64,000 nucleotides of DNA from Desulfomonile tiedjei (lineage in GTDB: Bacteria; Desulfobacterota; Desulfomonilia; Desulfomonilales; Desulfomonilaceae). Position 1 is the stretch's first letter. Each line of letters starts with the position of its first letter. The translations under genes were made by a program, and so were the position numbers. Where the stretch lies: assembly GCA_016218715.1 (NCBI GenBank), contig JACRDG010000048.1:310001-374000 (forward strand). The letters are read 5' to 3'. Below, in pieces: positions 15,488 through 24,888 of this stretch. The notes beneath the pieces are model-generated. The model did no database searches. It was not told where the DNA came from and worked only from the letters and a program-made list of their open reading frames with translations.

Positions 15488-16402
15488 TCAGAAGTACGCT
15501 GCAACCTCGAAGCCGAACTTCGTCCACTCCATGTCCAGCTCCCAGTTCTGAAATCCCAGGTCGGTGGGTGCCGGAACGCCGAGGGCAGAAACCTGCTCCA
15601 TCGGCTCATCCGTGAATTTCAGGTAAGTCTTCTCTACGAGCAGCCTCGCCGCAAGGTCGAAGCGATAGATTTGCGGGCGGAATACCAGAGCGCCTCCGTA
15701 CGATTTGAGCTTCGAACCCTTCCAGGGGATTTTCCCGAAGATCTCGACGTGCACCGGCATGTTGAGGATCTCAGGCGGGACGTACCGGAGGTACGCTCCC
15801 ACCGTGACGGGCCTCTTCCCCTTTAGGTCGATCGTGGTGATGGTAGTAGGCGTGGTCGTAACGTTCGAGATAAGAGAGCCCTGGAAAGTGGGGTCGATGA
15901 AGAGGAAATCCGCGGACGCTCCAAATGCCAGCCAGCAGAACTGGATAACGTCGAAGGTTCCGGCCAGCCTCAGCCCGCTTAGATCGAATCGAGCGAAGTC
16001 AACGCGATTGCTTCGGGCCTGGAAATTGGAGTATTCGGTCCGCAGCCCGAATCGCCAGAGGCGCAGATCGGCGTAAAAGTCGTACCCCAGCGGGTTCACG
16101 TCCAGGTACGACACCCGGCGGAGGTCCCTCTCTTTCAGCTGATCTCCCGTAAGCTTGGCACCATCGATCGAAGCGCCAATGACGCTGGTGCCGAATTCGC
16201 TGCGAAACGTGCTCCCAAATCCCTTTTCAGGGAATATGGGGCCGACCACGCTTTCGATGGCGCTGACCAGCCCGGTTGGAACGAGCGCTGCGGCATAACC
16301 GTCCGCGAGGCACGCGGTCGGCACGCACAGGACGAGCATCACCACTCCGAGGAGGGTACCCCTCCTGCAGCCGCCATTGAAAGCGCCCTTGTCCTTATGC
16401 AT
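15488..16402 (-). CDS. Exported protein, probable outer-membrane barrel
   Basis: 304 residues with a signal peptide (TLLGVVMLVLCVPTACLADG). Repeated amphipathic strands follow (YDFYADLRLWRFGLRTEYSNF, RLAGTFDVIQFCWLAFGASA, PVTVGAYLRYVPP), and the protein ends in EVAAYF; a terminal aromatic residue is typical of barrels inserted by BamA. I do not recognise a named family. The ATG at 16402 has AAGGG 7 bases upstream; the frame continues to 16438 without better support. No operon partner is visible. Confidence 0.7.
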   Translation of the reverse strand: MHKDKGAFNGGCRRGTLLGVVMLVLCVPTACLADGYAAALVPTGLVSAIESVVGPIFPEKGFGSTFRSEFGTSVIGASIDGAKLTGDQLKERDLRRVSYLDVNPLGYDFYADLRLWRFGLRTEYSNFQARSNRVDFARFDLSGLRLAGTFDVIQFCWLAFGASADFLFIDPTFQGSLISNVTTTPTTITTIDLKGKRPVTVGAYLRYVPPEILNMPVHVEIFGKIPWKGSKLKSYGGALVFRPQIYRFDLAARLLVEKTYLKFTDEPMEQVSALGVPAPTDLGFQNWELDMEWTKFGFEVAAYF

Positions 16403-16504
16403 GATGCAGCCCTTCACAACGTACAAGGTACGTCGCATGTGAATTAAATCACAGGAATGCTCGGTTCGTCAAGTGATTTGCGCCGTGCAGCCGCAGCGAA
16501 CGGG

Positions 16505-18508
16505 TCAGATCTCGCGGGCTAAATTGAACCCTTCATCGATCGCGGTGCCCACCTGGCCTACTTGCCTGGCATCTCCGATGACCCGCACTTCGATGCCGGC
16601 CCCTTCCAGTTCTTTGGCAAGAGAATTTTCCGGCCGTGAGCCCATGGCCAGGACCACCGTGTCCGCGGGCACGGTTACGTCGGTTCCCTGGGCATCGGTG
16701 TACACCACATGCTCGGGGGTGATGTCCTTCATGGTGGCTCTCGTCACCATGGCGACCCCCCTGGCATCCAGTTCCTTGAGAATGACCCATCGCGTGGAAG
16801 GTCCGACGTCCTGACCCATTCTGGGCCTCATCTCGATGACCGTGACCGTTTTGACCCCCTTGACCATCAGCTCGCGGAGGAACTCCGGAGACTCCGCCTG
16901 GTGCAGCGTGAGGAAATAGAGCTGCGCCGGGGAGATCGTCCCCTTTTTGGCCAGGAATACCGCGGTCTCGAGGCCGACCGAGCCACCGCCGACGATGACC
17001 ACATTCTCGCCGGTCCGGACTTTGCCTCGCAGGACGTCCCAGGCCTGACAGACGTTGGGGGCCTCCACAGCCTCGATGGGGGGCTTGAATGGAGCCGCTC
17101 CCGTGGCTACCACCACGAGGTCGGGTTTTTCCTGGGCCAGCAGAGCGGGGGTGACTTCCGTGCCGGTTCGGAGCTCGACGCTCCCCTTGGCCAGAACCGT
17201 CCGATAGTACTGGAGCAGATAGCGGAAGTCGTACTTGTGCGTTGCCTCCGCGAACAGGTTCACCTGGCCTCCGATGGAGGCGGTCTTTTCACAGAGAATG
17301 ACCTGGTGGCCTCGCGAAGCCGCGGTGATCGCGAATTCGCACCCCGCGGGACCTGCGCCGACAACGAGGATCTTTTTCGGTGTGGACGTGTCTTGGTATT
17401 CGGTTTCGGCCTCTCGTCCAGCTCGCGCGTTGATCGCGCAACCGACGGGCCTCAACTGGAAGACATGGTCGAAGCAGCGTTGATTGCACGCGACGCACTT
17501 GCGGATTTCGTCAGGTCGCCCTTCTTTTGCTTTCTTGACGAATTCAGGATCGGTAATCAGTCCTCGCGCAACTCCCACGAGATCTGCTATCCCTTCGGTG
17601 AGAATCTCCTCAGCCACGAATGGATCGTTGATACGGTTGCATGCCACCACCGGCACTCCGACTACTTTCTTGATCCCACCCGCGAGGTACGCGTACCCTG
17701 CCTGGGGCAGATCCATCGTAATCTGAGGTACACGGCTCTCATGCCAGCCACCCGTCACGTTGATGCAGTCCGCTCCCGCTTCCTGGCAGGCTGCGGCAAA
17801 CAACCGCGCCTCCTGGTTGGTGTGGCTGTTCGGCACAAAGTCGTTACCGGCCACGCGAACGATGACCGCCATCTCAGGACCGGCGACCTCCCGGACCCGG
17901 CGGATGGTTTCCAGTCCGAACCGCATGCGGTTTTCCAGGGGACCGCCGTACTCGTCGGTTCGGTTGTTCGTTTTGGGGGAAAGGAACTGACAAATAAGAT
18001 AGCCCGCGGACGCCAGCACCTCCACCGCGTCAAAACCGGCTTCCTTGGCTCGGCGAGCACCCTGAGCAAAGTCGTTCTGGACGCGCTGGATATCTTCCAG
18101 GGTCATGGGCGTGGTCTGGGTCCTGGTGAAGTGGCTCATGTACTCCGAAGGGGCCAGAAGCGGCAGTCCCTTGAGGCTGGCAAAGGAATAGGCTCCGGCC
18201 ATATAGAGCTGTACGGCAGTCTTGCCCCCTTCGCGGTGGATTGCCTCGGTGAAGCTCCGCAACCCGGGGATGTACCGATCGTCCTTGATGGAGAGCATCA
18301 GGTCTATGCCCGAGGCTTCGTCGTTTATTTCCGCACCGCCGATGATGATCAGGCCCGCGCCGCCTCGCGCCCGGGCCGCGTAGAAATTGATGACCTGATC
18401 GCTGACCGCGCCTCCGGGAGTGTAATTGAGGTGCATGGCGGGCATGACGACCCTGTTGGCGAGAGCCATCGGGCCGACGGATATCGGGTCGAACAGTTTG
18501 GTTATCAA
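16505..18508 (-). CDS. fadH: 2,4-dienoyl-CoA reductase (FadH-like, Fe-S flavoprotein)
   Basis: The 667-residue protein has an Old-Yellow-Enzyme TIM barrel (1-330), a 4Fe-4S site C338-x2-C341-x3-C345-x11-C357, and a Rossmann FAD/NAD(P)H half with LVVGAGPAGCE and VVIVGGGSVGLE. GYLICQFLSPKTNNR and TGGWHESR carry the Tyr (170) and His (256) that serve as proton donors in E. coli FadH. These points favour dienoyl-CoA reductase over other FldZ/BaiC-type enoate reductases, though those remain possible. The start is a TTG at 18508 with AGGAGG five bases upstream. It follows the enoyl-CoA hydratase-family gene at 18629 on the same strand, across a family B repeat. It would reduce 2,4-dienoyl-CoA made during beta-oxidation of unsaturated acids. 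Confidence 0.85.
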   Translation of the reverse strand: MITKLFDPISVGPMALANRVVMPAMHLNYTPGGAVSDQVINFYAARARGGAGLIIIGGAEINDEASGIDLMLSIKDDRYIPGLRSFTEAIHREGGKTAVQLYMAGAYSFASLKGLPLLAPSEYMSHFTRTQTTPMTLEDIQRVQNDFAQGARRAKEAGFDAVEVLASAGYLICQFLSPKTNNRTDEYGGPLENRMRFGLETIRRVREVAGPEMAVIVRVAGNDFVPNSHTNQEARLFAAACQEAGADCINVTGGWHESRVPQITMDLPQAGYAYLAGGIKKVVGVPVVACNRINDPFVAEEILTEGIADLVGVARGLITDPEFVKKAKEGRPDEIRKCVACNQRCFDHVFQLRPVGCAINARAGREAETEYQDTSTPKKILVVGAGPAGCEFAITAASRGHQVILCEKTASIGGQVNLFAEATHKYDFRYLLQYYRTVLAKGSVELRTGTEVTPALLAQEKPDLVVVATGAAPFKPPIEAVEAPNVCQAWDVLRGKVRTGENVVIVGGGSVGLETAVFLAKKGTISPAQLYFLTLHQAESPEFLRELMVKGVKTVTVIEMRPRMGQDVGPSTRWVILKELDARGVAMVTRATMKDITPEHVVYTDAQGTDVTVPADTVVLAMGSRPENSLAKELEGAGIEVRVIGDARQVGQVGTAIDEGFNLAREI

Positions 18509-18528
18509 CGGTACCTCCTGCGGCTAAT

Positions 18529-18622
18529 CTTGGTGCCAAGTCGCAATCCAAAGAGTAACTGAGGAGAACCTTGAAAAAAGGTTTCCCCCGAGATTACTTC
18601 TTTGAATGCGGCTCGGTATCAG
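18529..18622. repeat. Family B repeat, copy 2 (most symmetrical)
   Basis: TTGGTGCCAAGTCGCAATCC, AAAGAGTAACTGAGGAGAACC on the left faces GGTTTCCCCCGAGATTAC, TTCTTTGAATGCGGCTCGGTATCAG on the right, so the whole ~94 bases form one imperfect palindrome. The GGTATCAG end (18615-18622) lies 6 bases from the stop of the gene at 18629. Confidence 0.8.
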
Positions 18623-18628
18623 ACGCTT

Positions 18629-19462
18629 TCATGCGCCCTTGAAATTCCCTTTTCGCTTCTGCATGTACGCGGCCATGGCCTCGAGCATGTCTTCCGACGG
18701 CATGATCATGCTCGATCGGGCCGCATTGAAGTCCTGAGCCTGGTCGAGAGGAACTTCTTCATTGTACAGGAAGACGTCCTTCGCTCCCTGGACGGCCAAG
18801 GGCGGATTGCCAGCGATTTCGAGAGCCGTTTCCAGGGCTTTTTGATCCAGTGTCTCTTTGTCGGGGTAGACTTCGTTGACGAGGTTGATCCGCCGCGCGT
18901 ATTCCGCATTGAACCGGCGACCCGTGAAAGCTATCTCTCGCGCGTGTCCCGGGCCGACTACTTTCGGCAGGCGCTGGAGTCCCCCTACATCGGTAATGAT
19001 GGCGAGCGTGGCTTCCGGCAAGGCGAAGGTTGCGTCAGCGGAGCAGAGGCGAAAGTCGCAGCAGAGGACCAGTTCCAGTCCGGCTCCGAGGCAATGGCCG
19101 TGGATCGCTGCGATGGTCGGCCGGGTCAGGCGTTCCAGTCGCGTGTGAATCGCCTGGAGACGGCGCACCTCCCGATAGAAGGCTATCTTCTGAGTCGCGC
19201 CCGACGAGCCCGTGATAAGGGGGATGATCTCGTTGGTCGGGCTCAGGTCCAGGCCGGCACAGAAAGACTTTCCGGCGCCGTCGAGCACGAAGACGCGGGC
19301 ATCCGGGTCCTGTTCGGCCATCTCGATGGCTCGATCCACGGCATTCCAGACCGCTATGTCGAGAGCGTTCCTCTTTTCCGGCCTGTTCAACGTGATAAAA
19401 CCGACATGACCATCTCGCCGGTAGGTCACCAGCCCATCATTATTGGGTGCTCTTTCGGTCAT
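18629..19462 (-). CDS. Enoyl-CoA hydratase/isomerase family, delta3,5-delta2,4-dienoyl-CoA isomerase-like
   Basis: 277-residue crotonase-fold enzyme with the oxyanion-hole segments KSFCAGLDL and IHGHCLGAGLEL. The active-site region reads LPEATLAIITDVGGLQRLPK, which matches dienoyl-CoA isomerase (ECH1) around its catalytic Glu and the Asp in the ADVG/TDVG motif better than it matches ordinary hydratases. A third acidic residue is Glu (GAGLEL) instead of Asp. It is next to a FadH-like reductase, an apt partner for double bonds at odd positions. I start at the ATG 19462 (AAAGG upstream). Isomerase activity is inferred; hydratase is the alternative. Confidence 0.85.
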   Translation of the reverse strand: MTERAPNNDGLVTYRRDGHVGFITLNRPEKRNALDIAVWNAVDRAIEMAEQDPDARVFVLDGAGKSFCAGLDLSPTNEIIPLITGSSGATQKIAFYREVRRLQAIHTRLERLTRPTIAAIHGHCLGAGLELVLCCDFRLCSADATFALPEATLAIITDVGGLQRLPKVVGPGHAREIAFTGRRFNAEYARRINLVNEVYPDKETLDQKALETALEIAGNPPLAVQGAKDVFLYNEEVPLDQAQDFNAARSSMIMPSEDMLEAMAAYMQKRKGNFKGA

Positions 19463-19535
19463 GGGGAACCTTTCCTCCTCACTGCCCGTTGAAAATGGCA
19501 CAAGAAAGCCCCGGGGCCCGGCCTGAGGCGATACG

Positions 19536-21935
19536 TCACGATTCCGAAGAGGTCGTTTCGGCCGACCACCCGTGGACCACGGGACCGATCGAGACCTGGC
19601 CCGGCCTCGCCAGTGTCTCACGGGAGACTGCTGCATTGACCCGCAAATTCAAGATGTTTTTTTCCAGAGACGGGATGCGGCTCGAATCGGGTCTGGCCGC
19701 CTTCAGGCAATCCAGGAGTGTTTCCTGGAATTCCAGGTCAGGGGTCTCCTGTATCGTGTCCAAGAGCCGTGCCGCGCGGTTCGGCTCGCCCATGCTCAGG
19801 AGACACCGCACCCTCTTGAGCACGGAGGAAGGCAAGCTGTCGGAAATGGCCTGGTAATATTCGAGGGCCCAGCCGCATTTTCCGCTGCCGACCAAGGTGT
19901 CCGCGAACGCATTGAGCGCGGTCGGCTTGCCTGCGAGAAAAGCGGCAAGCCCCTTCACTTTCTCCCGCTTTCCCAGCTTGGCCAGGCGATAGATCAGCAT
20001 CAGGAAGTGACTCGGCTTGTTCAACAATTCGGCGGGATCGGCATCCCGAAGGGCCAAATAGTAGAGTATCTCGTTCTGCTCGCGCAACTGGTCGAGGTCC
20101 AGCACACCATAGCCGTTGCGGATATCGAGGTTCCGCACCTCATCGACCGTCGTCAGCTCGACCGTTCGGAAAACCTTGTGGATCTTGGCCGCAACTTCTA
20201 CCTCCTTATTGCGCAGCTCTTCCTGGAAGTAGTCCCCGGGAAAGACAAAACTGAATTTCGTGTCTTCTCCGGGCCGCGAGCCGACAAGCCCCTGTTCGAA
20301 CTCTGCCAGGAGCAGTCCTCTCCCGAGGAGCACGTCCCAATATTTCCCGGAGATTCCAGTAAAGGGTACCTCATCGATCCAGCTCCGCGAATCGAAGATG
20401 ATCCGGTCGGTGGGCCCAGCGGGCTCATCGGTCTCCTGAAAGAAAGTGAGGCTGGAGATCAGCTCGTTCACCGTAGAACCATCATCAGGCTGGACTGAAG
20501 CGAATCCGTCGAGGAACTCGACCAGGAGACCGAACTCTTCTATTGCCGCGGTTGCCAGAGCTCCGTACGCATAGTACGTTGGCTCCTCTTTCAGGTCTTC
20601 TCGGTTTTCCAGCAGAAAATCGATGACCTCAAAGATGCGCTGCTTGTAGTACACGTCCTGTTCCATCTGTTCGTTGGCCAGGGCCCAGAGGTTGCGGACC
20701 ATTCTCAGCCCTTCCCTGGACATGGAGTCGGTCTCGAAATCATCCCCGATAGACAGGAACGACGGCCGGTACCTGGGAATCGGCCGAATACCGTACCTGT
20801 CAGGCTGCTTGTTGTAGGCTGAACCGAAGTAGAGCTGCATCTGCTGCGATCCGGAGTTGGAGAGGATCGGTATGCCCAGCGAACGAACAAACTCGAGGGT
20901 CTGACGGGCTTCCTCGACCGTTTCTCCGGGCAGCCCGAAAATCGAGAAAAGTTCCGTCTCCATGCCAAGGGATTGTGCCTTGGCGACGTGTGTCCGGACC
21001 TGTTCGAGTTGGATCCCCTTGCCGGTCTTGGCCAGGACCCCCGGGCTCCCTGATTCGAGGCCGAAGGCAATGGTGTCGGCTCCGGCTTCTCGCAGTTTTT
21101 CGAGCAGCGCGGCGGTGACGAGATCAGCTCGGGTCTGGCACCAGAAGGGAGTCTCGATGCCACGTTCGATCTTCTGGTCGAGGAGTCGTACGGTGCGCTC
21201 TTCGTCGTCCGTGAAGTTCGGATCCGCGAACCAGAACCGTTCGATCCCCCGCTTGGCAAGATGTTCCATCTCCGCGACCACCCGGTCCACGGAATGAAAT
21301 CGGATCTTTCCGCGGCAGATGTGGGGGGTGATGCAGAAGCGGCACATGTGCCGGCATCCTCGTGAAGAGAGAAGAATCGCGGTGTTCTTTCCTTCAAGGT
21401 TCAGGAGATTCGTCAGGTACGGCGAGGGATACGTGTCGAGATCCGCGACAAGCGGCGCGTCTTCGGTCTCGGTAATCCTGCCGTTCTCGCGACACGTGAT
21501 CCCTGCCACGGAATCCAACGGATCGCCGGCTGCGAGGGCCCTCGCCAGGGCCGGCATGACCGCCTCGCCCTCACCGCGAACCAGGACGTCCATGTCTCCC
21601 AGCTCCTCCAGGCCGCGGGGAGGCATGGCCACGATCTGCGGACCGCCCAGAACCACGAGAATATTCCTGTGCCGCGATTTGATGTACCTGCAGAGGAAGC
21701 GGATCCGGCTTATGGTGCTGCGGTACGCGGTAAATCCCACGAGCGACGGGTTCATCCGATGGATCCATTTTTCGAGGGTTCCCAGGCTCAGGGGTCGGTC
21801 TCGCAGGTCGTCCAGGATTACGCCGTCCCATCCCGCGGCCTTGAGGCCTGCGAGGATGTATCCGAGAGAGATCGGAATGCTCTCCGAGGATTCAAATCCG
21901 ACATCATGATTCACGTTGATAAAGAGGAAAGACAC
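19536..21935 (-). CDS. B12-binding radical SAM protein with embedded trigger-factor-type PPIase domain
   Basis: 799 residues. Residues 1-150 form a cobalamin-binding-like Rossmann domain (VVLGGPQ at 94-100), although the usual DxHxxG cobalamin motif is not evident. The radical SAM core (about 185-400) has C194-x3-C198-x2-C201 for the 4Fe-4S cluster. After a helical stretch, residues 508-592 match the PPIase domain of trigger factor: TDRIIFDSRS, LLLAEFEQGLVGSRPGED, FVFPGDYFQEELRNKEVEV. The tail (about 625-770) is helical and TPR-like. The gene begins with GTG at 21935 and has no strong ribosome site. It is divergent from the SEC-C gene. The reaction is unknown; a role in modifying a protein substrate is a guess suggested by the chaperone domain. 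Confidence 0.9.
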   Translation of the reverse strand: MSFLFINVNHDVGFESSESIPISLGYILAGLKAAGWDGVILDDLRDRPLSLGTLEKWIHRMNPSLVGFTAYRSTISRIRFLCRYIKSRHRNILVVLGGPQIVAMPPRGLEELGDMDVLVRGEGEAVMPALARALAAGDPLDSVAGITCRENGRITETEDAPLVADLDTYPSPYLTNLLNLEGKNTAILLSSRGCRHMCRFCITPHICRGKIRFHSVDRVVAEMEHLAKRGIERFWFADPNFTDDEERTVRLLDQKIERGIETPFWCQTRADLVTAALLEKLREAGADTIAFGLESGSPGVLAKTGKGIQLEQVRTHVAKAQSLGMETELFSIFGLPGETVEEARQTLEFVRSLGIPILSNSGSQQMQLYFGSAYNKQPDRYGIRPIPRYRPSFLSIGDDFETDSMSREGLRMVRNLWALANEQMEQDVYYKQRIFEVIDFLLENREDLKEEPTYYAYGALATAAIEEFGLLVEFLDGFASVQPDDGSTVNELISSLTFFQETDEPAGPTDRIIFDSRSWIDEVPFTGISGKYWDVLLGRGLLLAEFEQGLVGSRPGEDTKFSFVFPGDYFQEELRNKEVEVAAKIHKVFRTVELTTVDEVRNLDIRNGYGVLDLDQLREQNEILYYLALRDADPAELLNKPSHFLMLIYRLAKLGKREKVKGLAAFLAGKPTALNAFADTLVGSGKCGWALEYYQAISDSLPSSVLKRVRCLLSMGEPNRAARLLDTIQETPDLEFQETLLDCLKAARPDSSRIPSLEKNILNLRVNAAVSRETLARPGQVSIGPVVHGWSAETTSSES

Positions 21936-22074
21936 TGTGCACCGTACAGCCCGATCGGGAATTAATAAAACTTAACCATATCATCAAAAGCTTCCGAGGA
22001 ACAGAGCGATATGTTGACCAGAGCACGGTGCGGCTGGTAAATCTTGAGGTAGAAAAACGAACGCCGAGAACTTT

Positions 22075-22365
22075 ATGAAAAAAAAGAAGAGCCCCTGGTA
22101 CAGTCTGGTCTGGATCGCGGTCTGGACCGCAGCACTGATCTGGTTTCTTACCTCCGGGAAGTTCAGTACGCGAGAGATCGCAGGAATGGTGATCGTGTAC
22201 GTGGTCTTTGTCGGGGTCACGGGCTATCTGCTCGCCCAACACCTGAGAATGACGAGAAGAACCGCTGCGGCTGCCAAAGCTAACGAGCCGAAGCTCCCAA
22301 CCTTGAATGCCCCTTGTCCTTGCGGGTCGGGGAAGAAGTACAAGCGATGCTGCGGTGCAACCTGA
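22075..22365 (+). CDS. Small membrane protein with C-terminal SEC-C motif
   Basis: 96 residues with two hydrophobic segments (about 8-26 and 34-53). It then has the zinc-binding SEC-C motif CPCGSGKKYKRCC at 81-93, as in the C-terminus of SecA, where it binds SecB and ribosomes. The spacing of cysteines is exact. The ATG at 22075 has no clear ribosome site, but the protein pattern is convincing. It is divergent from the radical SAM gene. A role in tethering a SEC-C domain to the membrane is inferred. Confidence 0.85.
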   Translation: MKKKKSPWYSLVWIAVWTAALIWFLTSGKFSTREIAGMVIVYVVFVGVTGYLLAQHLRMTRRTAAAAKANEPKLPTLNAPCPCGSGKKYKRCCGAT

Positions 22366-22413
22366 ACGTGCCGATAGTTATAGCGAGGGACTGAAGTCCT
22401 GACGGAGACGGGC

Positions 22414-22977
22414 TTACCGCGCCAGCCGGCTCATTTCAATGGTAGATATAACGTGCTTCCTGGCCTGATCCTCGGGCAATCCGCTATGGATCAGGCAGGT
22501 CAGGTACATTCTCGCCTGAAAGCGCATGTCTTCTTCAGAACGAGCCTGCGCGATCAGCATGGGGAACTGGGAGCAGTCCGGAGGACCCTGAGGCTGCACA
22601 TTGGCCTGTTGCGGGCTGGAAGGCTTGGGAGGCCCTTGTACGCGCGGGTGCGGCACCGGCAGCGATCGCGGTTCCGGGGCAGTGGGAGCATAGGAAGCCC
22701 GCGGAAGGGTCCGTTGAACGCGCGGTTTCGGCTGGCCGGTCTCCGAGCGCGGCTCGACCGACTGCGGAGGAGAAGTGAGCGGTCTAGGAGCCGTACGGTT
22801 CCACGTGGAGGGGGGGGGGTCCTGTTGGGAGAGTTCGGCCGTATTCCCCTGCCTGTCGAATTCCGGTGCCTGCGGAACCTGATACGGAAAGTCCTGGGAA
22901 TAGGCTGCCTGGTAAACTCCCTGGGTCACGAGCATCAGAAGGCCCGCTAACACATACCACAGACAAGATCGCATCAT
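22414..22977 (-). CDS. Pro-rich exported protein of unknown function
   Basis: 187 residues: signal peptide (YVLAGLLMLVTQGVYQAAYS), a long low-complexity Pro/Gln/Ser/Arg-rich middle (about 30-135) and a conserved-looking C-terminus with two cysteines (CSQFPMLIAQARSEEDMRFQ, LTCLIHSG, ISTIEMSR). I recognise no family. The ATG pair at 22977/22974 is preceded by AGGGG about 10 bases away. Its end is 45 bases from the SEC-C gene end (convergent). Confidence 0.7.
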   Translation of the reverse strand: MMRSCLWYVLAGLLMLVTQGVYQAAYSQDFPYQVPQAPEFDRQGNTAELSQQDPPPSTWNRTAPRPLTSPPQSVEPRSETGQPKPRVQRTLPRASYAPTAPEPRSLPVPHPRVQGPPKPSSPQQANVQPQGPPDCSQFPMLIAQARSEEDMRFQARMYLTCLIHSGLPEDQARKHVISTIEMSRLAR

Positions 22978-23109
22978 GGCTGAATACCCCTGAAATACGT
23001 GCCGACTGTATACCACACGGATATGGAAAAAGCCACGATACAGGTGGTGATTTCGAGTCAGTCCGGACGCGCGCGGCCCTCGGGATCTCCCCGCGCGTAA
23101 GCGTGACGA

Positions 23110-24888
23110 TCAGAGGCCTTTGAGCCCGTACTTGGTTATTTTGTTGATCAACCCCTGCCTGGAAAGCCCCAAACGCCGGGCGGCGAGACTTCTATTGCCG
23201 CGACAGATTTCCAGAGCATCGCGCAGCATCTTGCGCTCGAGCCTTTCCACCGCGTCTTTCAGTTTGGTCGGGAGAGTCCCGGGCTCTGTTGCGACGGTCT
23301 GTTCCAGCGAACGCCTGACCCTTTCGGACAGGCAGCGTACCGAGATACTGGCGCCTTCTCCCGCCAGAATATGGGCGCGCTCGATTTCGTTTTCCAGTTC
23401 CCTCACGTTTCCAGGCCAGGAATAGCGTACCAACAGATCGAGGGCAGTCGGCTCGACCGCGCGTCCCGGTTTCGCGGTCTGCACGGCAACCCGTTCCATG
23501 AAATGCTTCACCAACAACGGGATATCTTCGGCTCGCTCTCTCAATGGCGGAATGGAGATCGGGAAGACATTGATGCGATAGAACAGATCTTCCCGGAACA
23601 AACCCTGATGGACGAGGCTGATCAGTTCCCTATTCGTCGCGGTGATCAACCGAACGTCGACGTGCTGCGAGGTGTTTTCGCCGACAGGTCTGATCTCCCC
23701 CACCTGTAAGGCACGCAGCAGTTTCACCTGCATGGCCGGTGAGGTCGCTTCGACTTCGTCGAGGAAGAGCGTTCCGCCGTCAGCCGCGCCGAAAACCCCC
23801 TTGTGGTCGGCGACCGCGCCGGTGAACGCCCCTTTCTTGTGGCCGAAGAGTTCGCTCTCGATTAACTCCGAAGGAATGGCTGCGCAGTTGAGGGTAACGA
23901 GCGGTTGATCGGCCCGCGGGCTCAGCCGGTGTATGGCCCGCGCCACCAGTTCCTTGCCGGTTCCCGATTCACCCTGGATCAGGACGGTCGTTTCCGTGGG
24001 CGCCACCTTGCGGATGAGACCCCGCAGGTCGAGAATCCCCTGGGTTACGCCAACGATTTCTTCGAGAGGCCCGAGCGTTTTCAGGGTCCGCTTCATGGCC
24101 GAGACCTGCCCGCCCTCGAAGGTGCTCTGCTCCCGGAGCTTCTCCCATTCCATGGCCTGTTCGATGGATCGCGTCGCCTGTGAAGCGAGGATTTCGAGGA
24201 TTTCCTGATCGGTCGGCGTGAAAACCCCCGCGCGCTTGTTGAGAACCTGGAAGACCCCGATAATCGGGCTCCCCGGCGAGCGCAGTGGCACACAGAGGAG
24301 ATTCTTTGTCCGGAACCCGGTCCGCGGATCGACGTTCTTGTTGAATCTCGGATCCTGGTACGGGTCCACGATGTTGAGCGATTCGCCTCGTGTGAAAACC
24401 CAGCCCGCGATCCCCGTCTCCCACGGAATTCTGATTTCCTTGTCCTTCAGACCGACTCCCACATGCGAATAGAGCTCGGACGTCCTGTAGTCCGCCAGAA
24501 AGATAGTGGCTCTTTCCGCGTTCATAATGGAGGGGGCTTCTCGAATGAGCAAATCCACCAACGTGCTGGTAGTGGTCTGACCGCTCATGAGGATTCCCAT
24601 CTTGAACAAAAGGGAGATACGCTCCAGGTACGCGGCGAGGGGACGAAAAGAGCGCCGCGGCTGATTGGGCTCCTGCTGCATCCCCAGTGCTTCCTTGAGC
24701 AAGGTCATGTCCATGTGGATCGTCAACGCCACGACCAGGTCGTCGACGGTGACTTTGCCCGATTTCAGGAGAATCTCATGCAGGGATCTGGAGGTTTCCT
24801 TGCATTCGCGGATCGCCGAACTGTAATCTTCGTTGGTTATCCTGCCCGTCTCAAGGAGAAGCCTGCCTATGGAATGATAATCAACCAC
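23110..24888 (-). CDS. Sigma-54-dependent activator with MshEN-like and GAF sensor domains
   Basis: 592 residues. The N-terminus (5-60) resembles the MshEN/T2SSE N-terminal fold ([33 protein letters not shown]), which in other proteins binds c-di-GMP or nucleotides. A GAF domain covers about 105-250. The AAA+ domain (about 275-500) has Walker A GESGTGKE (306-313), GAFTGA (353-358, the sigma-54 contact) and Walker B GGTLFLDE (371-378). A Fis-type helix-turn-helix ends the protein ([16 protein letters not shown]). The ATG at 24888 lies inside the end of the upstream PPDK-like gene (8-base overlap), so the two are translationally coupled. It probably activates RpoN-dependent promoters; targets are unknown. 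Confidence 0.93.
   Translation of the reverse strand: MVDYHSIGRLLLETGRITNEDYSSAIRECKETSRSLHEILLKSGKVTVDDLVVALTIHMDMTLLKEALGMQQEPNQPRRSFRPLAAYLERISLLFKMGILMSGQTTTSTLVDLLIREAPSIMNAERATIFLADYRTSELYSHVGVGLKDKEIRIPWETGIAGWVFTRGESLNIVDPYQDPRFNKNVDPRTGFRTKNLLCVPLRSPGSPIIGVFQVLNKRAGVFTPTDQEILEILASQATRSIEQAMEWEKLREQSTFEGGQVSAMKRTLKTLGPLEEIVGVTQGILDLRGLIRKVAPTETTVLIQGESGTGKELVARAIHRLSPRADQPLVTLNCAAIPSELIESELFGHKKGAFTGAVADHKGVFGAADGGTLFLDEVEATSPAMQVKLLRALQVGEIRPVGENTSQHVDVRLITATNRELISLVHQGLFREDLFYRINVFPISIPPLRERAEDIPLLVKHFMERVAVQTAKPGRAVEPTALDLLVRYSWPGNVRELENEIERAHILAGEGASISVRCLSERVRRSLEQTVATEPGTLPTKLKDAVERLERKMLRDALEICRGNRSLAARRLGLSRQGLINKITKYGLKGL

Noticed and set aside
16709-18562. A 617-codon open frame on the + strand
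   Set aside because: It lies antisense to the FadH-like reductase, whose motifs and ribosome site are clear; the translated sequence shows no protein family pattern and is a by-product of G+C-rich codon usage.
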